This document shows, one piece after another, positions 33,642 through 42,635 of a DNA stretch of 64,000 bases. The stretch comes from Mucilaginibacter pankratovii (GTDB lineage: Bacteria; Bacteroidota; Bacteroidia; Sphingobacteriales; Sphingobacteriaceae), in the NCBI RefSeq assembly GCF_014773265.1, contig NZ_JACWMY010000007.1, positions 1 to 64,000 of the forward strand, written 5' to 3'. The position numbers and the translations under genes are program-made. The first letter of the stretch is position 1. Each line of letters opens with the position of its first letter. Under the pieces are notes generated by a model, which was not told where the DNA came from, did no database searches, and saw only the letters and a program-made list of their open reading frames with translations.

Positions 33642-34509
33642 GCTTAATAACGGCAACTGCGCTGTACTTATTGCCTGTTACAATCGCAGGGAGAAAACTG
33701 TTGGCTTCCTGGATAGCCTAAGCAGGCAGGAAGGTTTTGCAAGCGTCAACCCCGATATATACCTGCTGGATGATGGCTCTACCGATGGTACCGCGGATGC
33801 GGTAGCCACGGCCTTTCCGGAGGTGAAAATTGTAAAGGGTAGCGGTAACTTATTTTGGGCGGGCGGCATGCGCACCGTTTGGAGCCATGCAATTGCGCAA
33901 AAGCACTACAACTTTTTTTTGCTTTATAATGATGACGTGGTATTAATGGATGGGTCGCTTAAGCGGTTTATTGGCACTTATACCCAATTAGCTGCAAGTG
34001 GGGTAGTGCTGGTAGGTTCTACCTTAAGCCCGGTAAGCAAGCAAATGTCTTACGGGGGGCGAGCCCTGTACAATATAAAACATGCCGCCTATTACCCGCT
34101 TACGCCGCCTGATGTAACACCCATTCCCTGCCACCTGGGTAATGCCAATGTATTTTTGGTTGATGCTGCGGTGGTAGAAAAGATAGGCATATTTTGCGAT
34201 GCTTACACCCACTACCTGGCCGATTACGATTACACATTAACCGCCTTTAAGGCTGGCCTGCAGGTATTGCTTGCACCGGGCTTTTACGGCTACTGCGAGC
34301 ACGACCATGGTGCTAACTGGCTTTCGGGCAAGCAACCTCTTAAAAAGCGTATAAACTACCTCTACAGCGTAAAAGGGCTGGCTTATAAAGAATACCTGTT
34401 TTATATTAAAAAGCACTTCCCGGCCGATTATTTTGGCGCCTTTGTTAAATTGTGGATGAAAACACTGTTCCCTATTATATGGGATAAGTTTAAAAAAACA
34501 GCCGATTGA
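33631..34509 (+). CDS. Glycosyltransferase family 2 (rhamnosyltransferase-like)
   Basis: A 292-residue GT2 enzyme. VLIACYNRREKTVGFLDSL, LLDDGSTDGT and LFWAGGMRTVW are typical of the subgroup annotated as rhamnosyl- or galactofuranosyl-transferases, and LLYNDDVVL gives the DxD site. Start ATG 33631 overlaps the Wzy gene by 11 bases; its TGA stop overlaps a TTG start of the next gene. The three genes are therefore translationally coupled. Confidence 0.88.
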   Translation: MQNELNNGNCAVLIACYNRREKTVGFLDSLSRQEGFASVNPDIYLLDDGSTDGTADAVATAFPEVKIVKGSGNLFWAGGMRTVWSHAIAQKHYNFFLLYNDDVVLMDGSLKRFIGTYTQLAASGVVLVGSTLSPVSKQMSYGGRALYNIKHAAYYPLTPPDVTPIPCHLGNANVFLVDAAVVEKIGIFCDAYTHYLADYDYTLTAFKAGLQVLLAPGFYGYCEHDHGANWLSGKQPLKKRINYLYSVKGLAYKEYLFYIKKHFPADYFGAFVKLWMKTLFPIIWDKFKKTAD

Positions 34510-35693
34510 AAGTAGTAATATTAAATAACGACTTTAGGGCATACTGGAAAGGCAGGCTTATATACCTGCATCAAAGTATGGCGGCGCAGGGCGTAAGCAT
34601 TTTTGCGGTGGAGTTGTTTGGTAAAGGATCGCCGTACGCGTTTGATACCGTAAATGCGGGCAACGACTGGTGGAGTTGTTTATTCCCGGATAAAAGCGCA
34701 GATGAACTGCCGAAAGAGGAGATCAAAAAAAGCATTTTCTCGGCGCTTGATAAAATAAACGCCGATGTTATCATAGCGCCTTCTATTGTGTTTTATGCAG
34801 GCGCGCTGGGCATTGCCTGGGCAAAAAAACGCGACCGCAAGTTTGTAATGTTTGATGATGCCCGCCCCGCACAGGTTAAACGCAACTTTGTGGTGCAGTG
34901 GGTTAAAAACCTTATCACCAGCCAGGCCGATGCGTTTTGGCTCCCTTCCAAAAGCTACGATAGCGCATACGCGAATTTTAAGCAACAGGGTCTTCATTAT
35001 TTTTATGGGTTTGCTTGTATTGATAACGATTTGTTTAGGCGCAATCCAGGCCTGCCACCGGCCGGTAAAACCATTATTTGCGTAGCACGCCTGGTATCCA
35101 TAAAAAATATTGAGGGCTTATTGGCGGCATGGCAAATTGTAGAACAGCAGAATACTGGTTACCGCTTACTGATAGTAGGAGACGGCCCCGAGGGTGAAAA
35201 ACTAAAGCAGCAAAAGGATGCCCTTAAATTAAGCGCTGTGGAGTTTGTTGATGCTGTGGATAACAATACCCTGCCGACCTATTTTGCGCAGGGAGAAGCC
35301 TTTATTTTGCCCAGTTTTTCTGAAACGTGGGGCCTGGTGGTTAACGAGGCCATGGCGGCGGGTTTGCCCGTGTTGCTTAGCCGTACCGTAAATGCCGCTA
35401 CCGACCTTTTGAAGGATGGCCAAAACGGGTTTGGGTTTGATGCATTTAATGTTGGCGATATAGCCGCCGCCATATTAAAATATACCCAATTAGATGATAG
35501 CGCAAAGGCAAAGATGGGTGCAAGCTCGCAGGCTATTATAGCCGGTATGAGTTATGAGAAAATGGCCGAACAGTTAATGACAGCGCTGGCGGTTATTAAT
35601 GCTAAGCCATATAAACGCCCGGGTTTAATTGCCGTGGCCATCATTAATAACTGGCACGGCCGGTACAATACGTCGGGTTGGGATAAATTATAA
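34506..35693 (+). CDS. Glycosyltransferase family 4
   Basis: A 395-residue GT4 enzyme. The start is TTG (34506), overlapping the previous TGA stop; the first in-frame ATG is 25 codons later and would remove the first strand (KVVILNNDF). TIICVARLVSIKNIEGLL, LLIVGDGPEGEKL and LPSFSETWGLVVNEAMAAGLPVLLS provide the second domain and the EX7E pair. It is the last gene of module A and converges on module B with a 13-base gap. Confidence 0.9.
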   Translation: MKVVILNNDFRAYWKGRLIYLHQSMAAQGVSIFAVELFGKGSPYAFDTVNAGNDWWSCLFPDKSADELPKEEIKKSIFSALDKINADVIIAPSIVFYAGALGIAWAKKRDRKFVMFDDARPAQVKRNFVVQWVKNLITSQADAFWLPSKSYDSAYANFKQQGLHYFYGFACIDNDLFRRNPGLPPAGKTIICVARLVSIKNIEGLLAAWQIVEQQNTGYRLLIVGDGPEGEKLKQQKDALKLSAVEFVDAVDNNTLPTYFAQGEAFILPSFSETWGLVVNEAMAAGLPVLLSRTVNAATDLLKDGQNGFGFDAFNVGDIAAAILKYTQLDDSAKAKMGASSQAIIAGMSYEKMAEQLMTALAVINAKPYKRPGLIAVAIINNWHGRYNTSGWDKL

Positions 35694-35706
35694 GCCGGGG
35701 AAGAGT

Positions 35707-37110
35707 TTAAAACGCGTTCTCATCGCCTTTCAGGCTGTTCCAGATGGTAAGGAAGATGATCTTCATATCAAACAGGAACGACCAGTTCTCCAGATACCAC
35801 ACGTCAGCTTCCACACGTTTAAGCATCTGTTCGGTAGTTGCGGTTTCACCGCGTAGGCCATTTACCTGTGCCCAGCCGGTAATACCCGGTTTTAAAAAAT
35901 GCCTCACCATAAACCTGTCTATCAATTGCGAATACTGTATGGTATGGCTCAGCATGTGTGGGCGCGGGCCTACGGTAGACATGTTGCCTATCAGTACATT
36001 AAAAAACTGTGGCAGCTCGTCTATACTGGTACGGCGCAAAATGGCGCCCAGCCGGGTTATGCGCGAGTCGTTCCTAACGGCCTGTTTACTGTCGCTGTGA
36101 TTATTGATGCGCATACTCCTGAATTTATAGCACCAAAACGGATTATTATCCCGGCCCGAGCGCAGCTGCTTAAACAATACGGGGCCTTTAGATTCTAATT
36201 TTATGAGTATGGCCAGTATAGGGAACAGCCAGCTAAAGAAGAAGATGATCACTATCAGCGAAAAGCAAATATCAAACAAGCGCTTCATAGAGCGGTTAAG
36301 CATGTTTTCCAACGGCTCGGCTCGTACCGATATTACCGGTATATGGCCAAAGCTTTGGATTAAAACGGGTTTAATACCGTAATCGTAATATTCGGGTACT
36401 ATTTTAAAACGTATCAGGTTCTTTTCGGCGTCTGATAATAGTTTTTCTATTTTTTGGGATTCGGCAACCGGCAGCGTACAAAATATTTCATCTATTTTGT
36501 TGTTGAGCACATAGCTGATGCACTCATCTGTAGAGCCGAGGTATTTACCCGTTTTCCCGGTTTGTACTGGGTTATCATCAAAAAAGCCAATAAGCTTATA
36601 GCCCCTGTCGGGGTTGCCGGCAAAAAACCGCTGCAAATCGTTACTTATGCGGCCGCTGCCAACTATGATCACCTTGCGCGAGTCGAATAGTGATGCTCTG
36701 TCGCTTTTGCGGATGGCCAAAAATATGATCTTCCAAAGCCATAGCAAGAGGCCGATTAATGCAGATGCGTATATGAGGTAGGTGTGTGTTATGTAATATG
36801 CTTTAATACCAACAACAGCTACTATTATAGCAATAAGGGTTATAAAAATAAGGTAGGTTTTTATAACGTTACGGAACGTGTTTACCGAGTCTTTATTTAA
36901 AACCTCATCATACAGGCGCGTTAAGTTTGCTGATAACAGCCAGGTAAGGTTAAAAACTAATACAATGGGCAAATAGTGCTGGCTGGGAGGCCATAAGATA
37001 TCTTTTTCGGTAGCTACTAAGTAGTAAGCTATCACCATACCCATGTTTAAAACTATGTAATCAGTAACCAGATTGATAGTTTTAAAGAATGTAGCGTAGC
37101 GATGAACCAT
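35707..37110 (-). CDS. Initiating sugar-phosphate transferase (WcaJ type), copy 1
   Basis: A 467-residue polyisoprenyl-phosphate hexose-1-phosphate transferase. Four to five N-terminal helices and a CoA-binding-like region ([13 protein letters not shown]) precede the catalytic bacterial sugar transferase domain: [48 protein letters not shown] and [12 protein letters not shown]. It starts the repeat unit by placing glucose- or galactose-1-phosphate on undecaprenyl phosphate at the inner membrane. It is the last gene of module B and paralogous to its upstream neighbour at 37484. Confidence 0.93.
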   Translation of the reverse strand: MVHRYATFFKTINLVTDYIVLNMGMVIAYYLVATEKDILWPPSQHYLPIVLVFNLTWLLSANLTRLYDEVLNKDSVNTFRNVIKTYLIFITLIAIIVAVVGIKAYYITHTYLIYASALIGLLLWLWKIIFLAIRKSDRASLFDSRKVIIVGSGRISNDLQRFFAGNPDRGYKLIGFFDDNPVQTGKTGKYLGSTDECISYVLNNKIDEIFCTLPVAESQKIEKLLSDAEKNLIRFKIVPEYYDYGIKPVLIQSFGHIPVISVRAEPLENMLNRSMKRLFDICFSLIVIIFFFSWLFPILAILIKLESKGPVLFKQLRSGRDNNPFWCYKFRSMRINNHSDSKQAVRNDSRITRLGAILRRTSIDELPQFFNVLIGNMSTVGPRPHMLSHTIQYSQLIDRFMVRHFLKPGITGWAQVNGLRGETATTEQMLKRVEADVWYLENWSFLFDMKIIFLTIWNSLKGDENAF

Positions 37111-37483
37111 TTATAACAATTATTTAACTGATGACGGGCAATCTAATAAACAACCCTCCATCAAATGTTTGTACCCGGCAGAGGGCATATAAATTTGCTA
37201 AAACTTGTAAGCGTTCAATAAAACCTGTTTTTTATACCGGCTGTTTATTTTACGCATAAACAAAGCCCAATTGCTTTATTATTTTGAGCACTAAATTATA
37301 CTTTTTTTGCGAAACTATACTTTATAAGTTCTGCGTTAATTTTAACGCATATAAGCAGGCCAAATATTACTATTTAATGCCCGGCATTTAAGCACCGGCT
37401 AATAAAATTCTTGCGCTTAAAACGCTTTATATACAGGGGGGAGGGAGCGGTAATTGTTAGCGGGCTTAATATATACATGCTTT
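37111..37483. other. Regulatory-looking gap between the two WcaJ genes
   Basis: 373 bases without a gene. It holds three symmetrical sites: TGTTTAT-N7-ATAAACA at 37242-37262, TGCGTTAA-TT-TTAACGCA at 37332-37349, and AATGCC-C-GGCATT at 37376-37388. TATACTTT occurs twice near 37298 and 37316. No perfect -7 box was found on the minus strand. Confidence 0.5.
37332..37349. promoter_or_regulatory. Perfect 8+8 palindrome, operator candidate
   Basis: TGCGTTAA-TT-TTAACGCA, with fully complementary 8-base arms and a 2-base centre, typical of a dimeric regulator site. It lies about 220 bases upstream of the copy 1 WcaJ gene. Confidence 0.4.
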
Positions 37484-38896
37484 TTAAAAAGCGTGTTTAT
37501 CGCCAACCAGGGTTTTCCAAAAAGTAAGGAAAATGATCTTCAGATCGAGCAGCAGGCTCCAGTTTTCGATATACCAGATATCGTAGTTAACGCGGGCCAT
37601 CATCAGCGAGGGGTCGCTGGTTTCTCCTCTAAAACCATTTACCTGTGCCCAGCCGGTTATGCCGGGTTTAACCAGGTGCCTTACCAGGTAGTTATCTATA
37701 ACCCCTTTCGATTCGAGGTTTAACGGCGTAGGGTGAGGGCGGGGGCCCACCACAGACATACTACCCAGTAACACGTTGATGAATTGCGGAAACTCATCCA
37801 AATTTGATTTTCTTAAGAAGGCGCCAATTTTGGTTATCCTCGGGTCGTTCTTTTTAGCCTGCTGGTATTTTCCGCTGCTTTCGTCAACGTCTTTAGAAAC
37901 CGCCTTCATCGAGCGAAATTTATAGCATTTTATCTTTGCATTCTTTTTACCCCAGCGCTCCTGTATGAAAAATACCGGGCCCTTCGAGCTTAGTTTAATA
38001 GCTATCGCGATGATAGGGAACAGCCATGAGCACACCAGCACCAATACAAGCGAACTGAACACGATATCAAAAAGCCGTTTTATCGATCGCAGATGGATCT
38101 CATCCAAAGGCTCGTGCCTAAGGGTGATCATCGGGAAGCCGTTAAATATACTTACGTTATACTGCGAGTTTATCAGCTCGTGGTAGGCCGGTATAATACG
38201 CAGTTTTACCGTGTTGCGGCCAACTACGCTGGCAATGTGTTTAATTTTATTGTGGGCCCTGTTTGGCAATGCTACTACCACCTCGTCAAACTCTACCGAG
38301 TGGTTTTCCATCATTTCGTCAATTTTATCAACGGTACCTAAGTACTTACCGTTAAGGTAGGGTTTTTGTTCGTCATCCAAAAAGCCAACAATTTCGTAAC
38401 CCAGGTGCACGTTGCCATCAATGATGTTAGAAAACTCCATACCGGTTTTACCGCCTCCAATAACCAGGATGCGCTTTTTGTTCATCCCTTTTTTTTGCAG
38501 AAAAAGCATTAATCTTTTATAAAAAACTTTTTCCAGTGGTATTAATATGCTTAACAGAACGATATAAAAAAGTAAAAAACGCTTACTGTTGTATGTTTGA
38601 TGCGACGTGAAAAAGAAAAGTATAACCAAACATGCCTGTATAAATATGCTGTTGGCAGTTTTATACAGGTTCGCAGTAATAGATTTGGAGTTAAAATCGT
38701 CTGATGATTTAGTAGACCGCGAAGAGAAATACCAGCCTATTATAAGTAAAGGCAACATCCAAACGTTTATGAGGAAAAAATTGCGGCCATATACTTTTGT
38801 AAGAATATAAAACGCAAGGATGAAGCAAACGGTTAGAAGAAGTACCTCGTTAACAAAACGGAAAAAATTGAAGCGGTATTTATATCTTAATTCCAT
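37484..38896 (-). CDS. Initiating sugar-phosphate transferase (WcaJ type), copy 2
   Basis: A 470-residue paralogue of the preceding phosphotransferase with the same architecture: N-terminal helices, a Rossmann-like middle (ILVIGGGKTGMEF), and the catalytic domain ([61 protein letters not shown]). The final 60 residues are close to those of copy 1, the middle less so. Two initiating enzymes may start two different glycans (modules A and B) or use different sugars. A TTTACC palindrome lies about 70 bases upstream. Confidence 0.93.
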   Translation of the reverse strand: MELRYKYRFNFFRFVNEVLLLTVCFILAFYILTKVYGRNFFLINVWMLPLLIIGWYFSSRSTKSSDDFNSKSITANLYKTANSIFIQACLVILFFFTSHQTYNSKRFLLFYIVLLSILIPLEKVFYKRLMLFLQKKGMNKKRILVIGGGKTGMEFSNIIDGNVHLGYEIVGFLDDEQKPYLNGKYLGTVDKIDEMMENHSVEFDEVVVALPNRAHNKIKHIASVVGRNTVKLRIIPAYHELINSQYNVSIFNGFPMITLRHEPLDEIHLRSIKRLFDIVFSSLVLVLVCSWLFPIIAIAIKLSSKGPVFFIQERWGKKNAKIKCYKFRSMKAVSKDVDESSGKYQQAKKNDPRITKIGAFLRKSNLDEFPQFINVLLGSMSVVGPRPHPTPLNLESKGVIDNYLVRHLVKPGITGWAQVNGFRGETSDPSLMMARVNYDIWYIENWSLLLDLKIIFLTFWKTLVGDKHAF

Positions 38897-38964
38897 AAAA
38901 AAATATAAATCAATGTGATGTTTACCTTAGGCAATTTATTAAAAATTTAATTAGTATATCTAAT

Positions 38965-38981
38965 TTTACCTTAAAGGTAAA
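38965..38981. promoter_or_regulatory. TTTACCTT-A-AAGGTAAA operator candidate
   Basis: Perfect 8-base arms around a single A. An additional direct copy of TTTACCTT lies at 38921-38928, closer to the start codon of the copy 2 WcaJ gene. The site lies 69-85 bases upstream of that start, where a regulator could act. Confidence 0.4.
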
Positions 38982-39180
38982 CAAAATATAGCATATTCCA
39001 AACCCGAATAACGATCTGTTATACTAACTGATTAGCAGCTGCTTAACTCAAAAAAACATGTGTATCCCAAACCCATTGCATGAGTTTCTTTCGCGCCGTT
39101 TAAATAGCACGAATGCGTAGTATTTTTTGTATCTGCAGGTTATCAGTTATATATAATTTCTCTTTTTTTTTATTTTAATA

Positions 39181-40299
39181 TTATTCGAATTGATTTTTGA
39201 TCTGGTAGCCCGAATCTTTCAGCAATTTTTCGCGCTGGAACAATTCAACATCCGCTGCAACCATTTCTTTAACCAATGCTTTTAAATCATACTTAGGTTT
39301 CCAACCCAGTTTCTCGTTTGATTTTGTTGGGTCGCCAATCAATAGGTCAACCTCGGTAGGGCGGAAGTATTTAGAATCTACAGATACAACTTCAGATCCC
39401 ACTGGCAACAGAAAATCGGGGTTGGTGCTGCCCGATACGTAGCCTTTTTCGTTTTCGCCTTTTCCTTTAAATGTTATTTCTATCCCAACTTCGGCAAATG
39501 CCAATCTAACAAATTCGCGTACGGTGGTTGTTACGCCTGTTGCAATAACAAAATCCTCGGGTGTTTCTTGCTGTAAAATAAGATACATCGCCTCTACATA
39601 ATCCTTGGCGTGGCCCCAATCGCGCTGCGCATCGAGGTTGCCTAAGTATAATTTGGATTGCAGATTCATGGATATTTTAGCAACAGCCCTGGTTATTTTA
39701 CGGGTAACGAAAGTTTCGCCGCGCAGCGGGCTCTCGTGATTAAACAATATACCATTACAGGCAAACATATTGTATGCTTCGCGATAGTTCACGGTTATCC
39801 AGTAGGCATACAATTTTGCAACTGCATAAGGCGAACGCGGATAAAATGGCGTAGTTTCTGATTGCGGAACAGCCTGCACCAAACCGTAAAGCTCTGATGT
39901 GGAGGCTTGATATATTTTTGTTTTTTTAACCAGATTTAAGAGCCTTACAGCCTCCAGTAGCCTCAGGGTTCCAATACCATCGGCATTGGCGGTGTACTCC
40001 GGGGTATCAAAGCTAACCTTTACATGAGACATGGCCCCAAGGTTGTAGATCTCGTCTGGCTGCACTTGCTGTATGATCCGTATCAGGTTTGTCGAATCGG
40101 AAAGATCCCCGTAATGAAGAACAAATCTTTGATCTTCATCATGCGGGTCATGATAAATATGATCAATGCGTTCGGTATTAAATAACGAACTACGGCGTTT
40201 AATGCCATGCACTTCGTACCCTTTAGATAATAGCAGATCGGCTAAATAGGCCCCGTCCTGTCCGGTAATGCCAGTTACTAAGGCGATCTTTTTACTCAT
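39181..40299 (-). CDS. gmd: GDP-mannose 4,6-dehydratase
   Basis: A 372-residue extended SDR, the usual length. NADP site GITGQDG (10-16), STSE at 133-136 with Thr134 and Glu136 as catalytic residues, and YxxxK with Tyr158 and Lys162 are all present, as is [15 protein letters not shown], the substrate/NADP region of Gmd. It converts GDP-mannose to GDP-4-keto-6-deoxymannose, precursor of GDP-fucose, GDP-rhamnose or GDP-perosamine. No Fcl/WcaG, Rmd or Per gene lies in the window, so the second step must be encoded elsewhere. A -7 box lies 33-40 bases upstream. Confidence 0.96.
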   Translation of the reverse strand: MSKKIALVTGITGQDGAYLADLLLSKGYEVHGIKRRSSLFNTERIDHIYHDPHDEDQRFVLHYGDLSDSTNLIRIIQQVQPDEIYNLGAMSHVKVSFDTPEYTANADGIGTLRLLEAVRLLNLVKKTKIYQASTSELYGLVQAVPQSETTPFYPRSPYAVAKLYAYWITVNYREAYNMFACNGILFNHESPLRGETFVTRKITRAVAKISMNLQSKLYLGNLDAQRDWGHAKDYVEAMYLILQQETPEDFVIATGVTTTVREFVRLAFAEVGIEITFKGKGENEKGYVSGSTNPDFLLPVGSEVVSVDSKYFRPTEVDLLIGDPTKSNEKLGWKPKYDLKALVKEMVAADVELFQREKLLKDSGYQIKNQFE

Positions 40300-40331
40300 A
40301 TGTATATTGTAGCGTATTTAATTAAATAATT

Positions 40332-40339
40332 CAAATGTA
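40332..40339 (-). promoter_or_regulatory. Candidate -7 box of gmd
   Basis: On the minus strand TACATTTG, a perfect TAnnTTTG box, 32 bases before the gmd start codon. No TTG was found at the expected distance upstream. Confidence 0.4.
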
Positions 40340-40521
40340 TTAATTTTTAAACCGTTTTGATATGAAATTTTAAAAAAAATTATTGCCAAATTTCCATATG
40401 CTAAATAATATTTACACTGTTTGGGGGTAACAAGCGCAAATATGCATGGTGTTAAATTGATTTTTAAGGTTCAGGCCAGCCCTAAAAATATTGCAATTGC
40501 TGCAACTGTATCACGTATTTC

Positions 40522-41394
40522 CTAAGAACCAAATTTGAAGCTGCCACGACCCGAAACGCCGGGTTGGGCAACAAATAAAGAACCACTTAAAGGGTATTGT
40601 ATTAATTCGTCCTCCGTCATTTCGCAGCTTGCCGTAGTAATAAAAAGTTGATCCAGATTTTCGCCGCCAAATGCGCACGATGTAACCTTGGGGGCGGCAA
40701 CATTAATTTTTTGCAGCTGTTTGCCGGTATGCGGATCGTACCGGGCTACGCCGAAACCATCCCAAAGGGCTATCCACAGCATGCCTTCGCTATCAATGGT
40801 CATCCCATCCGGGTAACCTTGTTCTGATGGGATTTTGATGATAACCTTCTTATTAGCAATTTGCCCGCTGATGGGGTCAAAATCGTACCTGGATACTTCT
40901 CCTATTGGGGTATCGATATGATACATGGTACTCTTATCGGCAGACCACGCTATACCGTTCGAGATAGTTAGCCCGTCCAGTTTCTCGGTAAGGTTAAAGT
41001 CGGGCGTTAAGCAATAAAGTTTATTATCGCCGGTAGCGTTTCCCATGGTTAACGATCCTACCCAAAACCGGCCATCAGCATCGCATTTGCCGTCGTTAAA
41101 ACGTTTGTTACTATGGTGTATACCGGTTTTAAGCTTGTATTCAATTTCGCCATCGGGCAAATTCAAAAATGCCATGCCGTCTTCCAGCGCCAGCAACACT
41201 TTGTTATGTGCCACAGGCACAACCGTACCCACACGCTTATTGGTTGGGTAGCTTATATTGGTGTGGGTGGCAGGGTCGTAAATATTAAATACTCCGGCCT
41301 CAATATCTACCCAGTAAAGTTTTTTATTAAAAAAATCCCAAATGGCTCCTTCTCCTAAAATTGCGTTTGTTTTATAAATTATATCGGCATCCAT
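40522..41394 (-). CDS. SMP-30/gluconolactonase-family protein
   Basis: A 290-residue six-bladed beta-propeller of the SMP-30/gluconolactonase/LRE family. I use the ATG at 41394; the ORF can extend to a TTG four codons earlier. Marks: GEGAIWD (metal-binding Glu), RFNDGKCDADGRFWVGS (metal-binding Asn/Asp), ISNGIAWS, and YPDGMTIDSEG. These enzymes hydrolyse sugar lactones with a divalent metal, for example in uronate or L-arabinose/fucose catabolism. It has no signal peptide. Its connection to the polysaccharide genes is unclear, though a sugar-lactone substrate would fit. Confidence 0.9.
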   Translation of the reverse strand: MDADIIYKTNAILGEGAIWDFFNKKLYWVDIEAGVFNIYDPATHTNISYPTNKRVGTVVPVAHNKVLLALEDGMAFLNLPDGEIEYKLKTGIHHSNKRFNDGKCDADGRFWVGSLTMGNATGDNKLYCLTPDFNLTEKLDGLTISNGIAWSADKSTMYHIDTPIGEVSRYDFDPISGQIANKKVIIKIPSEQGYPDGMTIDSEGMLWIALWDGFGVARYDPHTGKQLQKINVAAPKVTSCAFGGENLDQLFITTASCEMTEDELIQYPLSGSLFVAQPGVSGRGSFKFGS

Positions 41395-41443
41395 AATTAA
41401 AAGCAATTGGTATGAGTTTTATCCCTAAAGTCTTATTTTTTAA

Positions 41444-41451
41444 CAAAATTA
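41444..41451 (-). promoter_or_regulatory. Candidate -7 box of the SMP-30 gene
   Basis: On the minus strand TAATTTTG, a perfect TAnnTTTG match, 49 bases before the start codon at 41394, in the divergent gap to the GT4 gene at 41508. No TTG at standard spacing. Confidence 0.35.
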
Positions 41452-41507
41452 TAAATGATTCTGATAATTTATAATTAAAATTACAATCATAAATAGATTT
41501 TAACAAC

Positions 41508-42635
41508 ATGACAGGATCCAGCAAAATAAGAGTATTGCATATTTCACAAGTACAAGGCGGAGTAGAAACTTATATAGAGCAGATTATTAATAATATAGAC
41601 AGAGACAGGTACGAGTTGATTGTTGCCTGCCCCGAAATGCGCCAATCCTTAATTAAAATGGCGGGGAAATACAATGTGCCTTACATCAATTTAGAGAACA
41701 CAATTGAGATCTCGCCCATAAATGATCTTAAAAGCATTTTAGCTACCATTAAGTTGGTACGTACCCTTAAACCCGATGTTATCCACGCCCATAGTTCAAA
41801 AGCGGGGATGATCACCCGCCTTGCAAGCATTTTTTTTAAAACTAAGGTATTATATACGCCCCATGCTTTTGCTTATTTAGGTAAGCAGGGCCTTAAACGA
41901 ACGTTTTTTTTACTTGTAGAGAAAATAGCCAAACCCGTTACCGATCTGATTTTGGCAACATCCTACTCCGAGGCGGCCAGAGCTACAAATGATGTGGGCT
42001 TTTCGGAAAAGAAGGTAATTACCTGCCCTAATAGCATTGAAATTTTACCGGAAAGAAAAAGGAAGGAAAAAGCCGATAGAATAATGATAACGATGGTGGC
42101 GAGGCTTGTTGACCAAAAAAACCCGATGATGTTTTTGCGTGTTTGTAAAATAGTAACGCAGGCAAGGGATAATGTGTTTTTTCAGATAGTGGGTGCAGGT
42201 TTTGATGATAAGTGGAAAACAGACCTGGAGAATTATATAGCGGATAACAGGCTTGAAGATAAAATGGCCATATTATCGTGGAAATCGCGTGCGGAGCTGC
42301 TGCAAACCCTGAGAGAAACAGACGTATTTGTAATGACATCGTTGTTTGAATCTTTTGGGTATGTGGTTGCAGAAGCACAAATGCTGAACGTGCCCGTTGT
42401 GGCCACCGATGTTGACGGCCTTAACGAAATTATTGAGAACAACATCACAGGTTACCTGGTTGACGTAAACGATGATGCAGCAATGGCCGAAAAGATACTG
42501 GCTGCAATTGATGATGACCATAAAACAGACGACATGGTTAAAAAAGGCAGGGAGAGGGTAAGTAAATTATTTAATGTAAAGAATAATATTAAAATCCTCG
42601 AACAATTTTATGACGAACATGCAGTTAAAGTATGA
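41508..42635 (+). CDS. Glycosyltransferase family 4
   Basis: A 375-residue GT4 enzyme. VLHISQVQGGVETYIEQI starts the donor domain; HAHSSKAGMITRLA is typical of the CapM/EpsF-like group; IMITMVARLVDQKNP, FQIVGAGFDDKWK and MTSLFESFGYVVAEAQMLNVPVVA carry the second domain and EX7E. It is encoded on the + strand within the minus-strand module B, in a two-gene unit with the glycosidase-like gene (ATGA overlap). Confidence 0.92.
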   Translation: MTGSSKIRVLHISQVQGGVETYIEQIINNIDRDRYELIVACPEMRQSLIKMAGKYNVPYINLENTIEISPINDLKSILATIKLVRTLKPDVIHAHSSKAGMITRLASIFFKTKVLYTPHAFAYLGKQGLKRTFFLLVEKIAKPVTDLILATSYSEAARATNDVGFSEKKVITCPNSIEILPERKRKEKADRIMITMVARLVDQKNPMMFLRVCKIVTQARDNVFFQIVGAGFDDKWKTDLENYIADNRLEDKMAILSWKSRAELLQTLRETDVFVMTSLFESFGYVVAEAQMLNVPVVATDVDGLNEIIENNITGYLVDVNDDAAMAEKILAAIDDDHKTDDMVKKGRERVSKLFNVKNNIKILEQFYDEHAVKV

